Assembly (NCBI GenBank): GCA_016858145.1
Contig: JAEHOE010000077.1
Coordinates: 64,501 to 128,500, forward strand
Source of the DNA: Edaphochlamys debaryana
Lineage: Eukaryota; Chlorophyta; Chlorophyceae; Chlamydomonadales
Direction: 5' to 3'
Length of the DNA stretch: 64,000 nt
The stretch's first letter is position 1. Every line of letters starts with the position of its first letter. A program made the translations under genes and the position numbers. Shown one piece after another: positions 61,252 through 64,000 of the stretch. The notes beneath the pieces are model-generated. The model saw nothing but the letters and a program-made list of their open reading frames with translations. It ran no database searches and was not told the origin of the DNA.

Positions 61252-64000
61252 ATGGCCGTGCGTGGGACACTTGGAAGTCGCGGCACAGCGCTGGGCGTGC
61301 GGCCGCAAGGCGAGGCGGGGGAGGGGTGGGGACCCCGCATGGCCTGGCAGAGCGTCTACCGCCGAAACGAGGCCCGACAGCGGCCAGGCATCCGCCCCTG
61401 CCTGAGATCCCGCAATGCACTGGCGGTCTCATCGTCAACACGCCAACCCTTTCCGCCGTTCCCAGCGTTCTTCCCTCCACCCCACCCCACTCCGCCCCAC
61501 CGCCTTGCCAGGCCTGCTGCCCGCCCGCGCGGCCCGCGCCGCCTGCCGCCGCCGCTCGGCCCCCATCTCCGCCTCCGCCTCCCCCTCCGCCCCCTCCGCC
61601 TCCGCCTCGTCCCCCCGGGCCGTGGCCCCCGACTTCTCCCTGGCCTGCCCCCACACGGGCGCCGCCATCCACGTGTTCGGAGTGGAGCACCTCACGCCGC
61701 AGCCGCACATCGGTGAGCGCCTGGATCCTGGATCCGGGGACCTGGGTCGTGGATCCTAGATCCTGGTGCGCGGATTCTTTATGTGGACAGGGGGTTTGCG
61801 TTCTGACTGGAGCTCTCACGGCCCTGGGGGTGCACTGCCGTTGCCTGAGCAGTGCCCTGGCTGCTTTACGGAGGCGAGGGAGCCTTGAGCCGGAGGGGCG
61901 CGCAAGGCGAAGAACGGGGGCGAACAGAGGTTGCGCGGGGGGGCCACGGCCCCCTCTGTTCGGCAAGGTACCGGCTCCATTTCACCGCATGCCACGGCCC
62001 CTGCCCACCAGCTCCGCCCCTCTGCCGCCTCCCCCTCCCAGCCCTTCCCCTGACCTCACCCCCTTCCCCCTCCCCCTGCCCGCCCCGCTTCCCCCTCCCC
62101 CTTCCCTGGATCCCGGATCCAGGCGAGTGGATCCTGCGCCAGCGCCCCTCCGCGGTGCTGGTTGAGACGGCCATGGGCCCCGAGCACGGCGCCGCCGCGG
62201 GGGCGGTGCTGCGGTGCGGCGACCGGGTGGCGGACCCCACCGCCGCCTTCTACCTGCGCATGTTCTGCCAGGTTGGGGGGGGGGGGGGGTAGGGGTAGGG
62301 GTAGGGGAGGGTAGGGGGAGGGAGGTGGGAGGGGGCGGGAGGGAAGGGGGGGGAGGGGAGGGTGCAGGCGGGGGGTGCAGGTGGGTAGCTTGTATGCCAA
62401 AGTAGGGCGGAGGAAAGGGAGGCTGCGCGCATGTGGGTTGGCTCTGTGTGCCAGTGGCTCCCCTGCTGCCGGTCAGCGGGTGAGGGTGAGGCGGGGCCAC
62501 CAGGGTTGGCCCGATCCCCAACCGCCTCCCTGGCACTGACCGCCCCCCCCCCCTCCGCCCCCAGATCGGTGTGACCCTGCAGGACTTCAAGGAGGGGGAC
62601 TTCACGGCTTCACCACTGTGGGGGCAGGTGGGTGTGTGTGTGGGGGGGAAGGGCAGGTGTGGGGGGTTGGGGGCTGCGGAGCAGCCCGTGCGGCCGCCCA
62701 GACGGCCGGGCCGTGGAGTCGGGGCTTGAACCCGTCTGGTCCTGCATCACCCTCACCCAGCCCCTTCCCTCCCCCTCCCTCCCCCCCCTTCCCCCTCCCC
62801 CCTTCCCCTCCCCAGATCCAGACGGGCTACAACGGCGAGCAGCTGGCTTACATCGGGGCGCTGGCGGTGGGGGCGCCCCTGGTGTTCGCGGACCGGCCCA
62901 AGGCCGTGACCTACCAGTGAGGGGGGGGGGGGGTTGGGGGGGAGGGGGGAGGGGGAAGGGGGGAGGGGGAGGGGGGAGGGGGAGGAGCGTCGGAGCTTGA
63001 CGTGAAAGAAAGGTCGGAAATGAGCCGGGAGTGTAATTCACCGAACTGTACGCTGTGGCACGCCCTGCCTCTCTCTGCTGCCACGATCTGCCAACCCTCC
63101 CTCTCAACCCCTCCTCCCCTTCTTCCCCCCCCCCCCAGGCGCCTCTTCGCCCAGTGCTCCGCGGCCGACTTTGACGCCGGCTACGCCCGGGCCGCCACCG
63201 CCAACTACCGCTCCTTCCTGGGGCTGCCCCCCGCGCCCTACGACCCGGCAGCGCTGGGGGCCACGGAGAGAGTGGCCATGCAGGTGGGGGGGGAGGGGGG
63301 GGGGAGGGGTAGGGGAAGGGGGCGGAAGGGGGGGGGGGCCTTGTGGGGGGGGGAGGGGGGGCGTTCGGGCAGGGTTGGGGGACAACCTCATTGGCAGGTC
63401 GTTGTGGGAGGGTGCCGTAGTGCCGTGGCGGAGGGGTACGGGGTAGGTGCGAGGGGGTTACGTGGCTGAGGGGGGCCCCGCAGCGGTCGAAGTCCGTATC
63501 GCCACTCTCACCGGCCACTCCTTCCAGGCGACGAGAAGCGACTTCGCGCTCAGCCCTACCAACTCCCCCTCCCCCTCCCCCTCCCCATCCACCCCTCCCC
63601 CTCCCCCCCCAGGAGCGCGAGGCCGTCATGCTGGGGGTGGCGGCGCAGCTGTGCCGCAACGCCCTGCCCTCCGCCCCCCTGGAGCTGGGGGGGGCGCCGG
63701 CCAGCATCGCGCTGGTGGCGGGGAGCGCGCACCTGCCGGGTGGGGGAGGGGGGGGAGGGGGGGACGGGTTGGATCTGTTAGTGCTGGGGGCTGGGGGCCG
63801 CGGAGGGACGTGGCGGGCGTGGTCAGATGCATGGCGCTTTCCTGCGTGCCGTACCATGCCCTTCCTCTCTCACCTGCACCTGCCTTCCTCCCCTCCTGGC
63901 CTCCTGACTCTCCCCCCCCTCCCCTCCCCCCCTCCCTCCCCCCCAGGCCTCCGCCACCTGTGGGACAGCGGCCTCTGGCGGCAGCTGCTCAGCCCAGGGG
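61252..64000 (+). CDS. TraB-domain protein, 3' end beyond the window
   Basis: Member of the TraB/PrgY-like family, whose plant and algal members are mostly organellar; the biochemical role is unknown. Exons that fit in phase are: one ending 61712 (from an acceptor near 61508), 62123-62271, 62565-62627, 62816-62916, 63139-63283, 63613-63739, and 63947 to the edge. The TraB start is IHVFGVEHLTPQPHIGEW then RPSAVLVETAMGPEHG; the late block is ERVAMQEREAVMLGVAAQL ... ASIALVAGSAHLPGLRHLW. The region before it is rich in Ala, Arg and Ser (ARAARAACRRRSAPISASAS), consistent with a chloroplast transit peptide. The first exon is not certain: an ATG at 61252 (MAVRGTLGSRG) is the best start, but I could not fix its donor. 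Introns have long G-runs after the donor and C-runs before the acceptor. Confidence 0.75.

Noticed and set aside
62275..62320. TAGGGG repeats resembling a telomere
   Set aside because: Only three or four imperfect units, inside a TraB-gene intron that is G-rich like its neighbours.

Overview
The window is nuclear DNA of a GC-rich eukaryote, most likely a core chlorophyte green alga. Supporting signs are genes split into many short exons with GT-AG and some GC-AG introns, very high GC, TGTAA-type poly(A) signals, plant-type proteins (a MUT9-like kinase, a STE1-type sterol C5-desaturase) and algal F-box/LRR and crinkler-type kinase genes. I cannot name the genus. No CRISPR array, tRNA, rRNA or recognisable transposon was found. 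Nearly all gene models below were built by hand from splice sites with exon phases checked.

Layout. Minus strand: CTU1 (tRNA 2-thiolation, 5' part only, 1-1055), a 14-exon MUT9-like casein kinase 1-type kinase (2383-6979), and, after a repeat-bearing intergenic stretch and the plus-strand sterol C5-desaturase (9426-11108), a 32-exon DNA polymerase theta gene (12528-28990), the dominant gene of the window. A 3 kb spacer leads to a plus-strand F-box/LRR-like gene (32044-34442). Then come two minus-strand genes whose products start with acylation motifs: a CaMK-like kinase (36736-38702) and a 12-exon protein of unknown function (40666-45039). Two tandem plus-strand F-box/LRR genes follow, the first broken (45875-48020), the second intact (49002-51108). 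A minus-strand crinkler-type nuclease-kinase gene with an in-frame stop lies at 53543-56516. Plus-strand SmD1 (59380-60064) and a TraB-domain gene running off the right edge (from about 61252) complete the set.

The genes are a normal eukaryotic mixture (tRNA modification, chromatin kinase, sterol synthesis, break repair, ubiquitin ligase adaptors, splicing) with no operon logic. The main oddities are: two classes of intron, one with G-runs after the donor and C-runs before the acceptor; five GC-AG introns; two enormous low-complexity exons in the polymerase theta gene plus a 200-bp (AGGGG)n tract in one of its introns; a tandem F-box/LRR pair with near-identical LRR exons but unrelated F-box exons; and the nuclease-kinase gene with a stop codon inside a conserved block.
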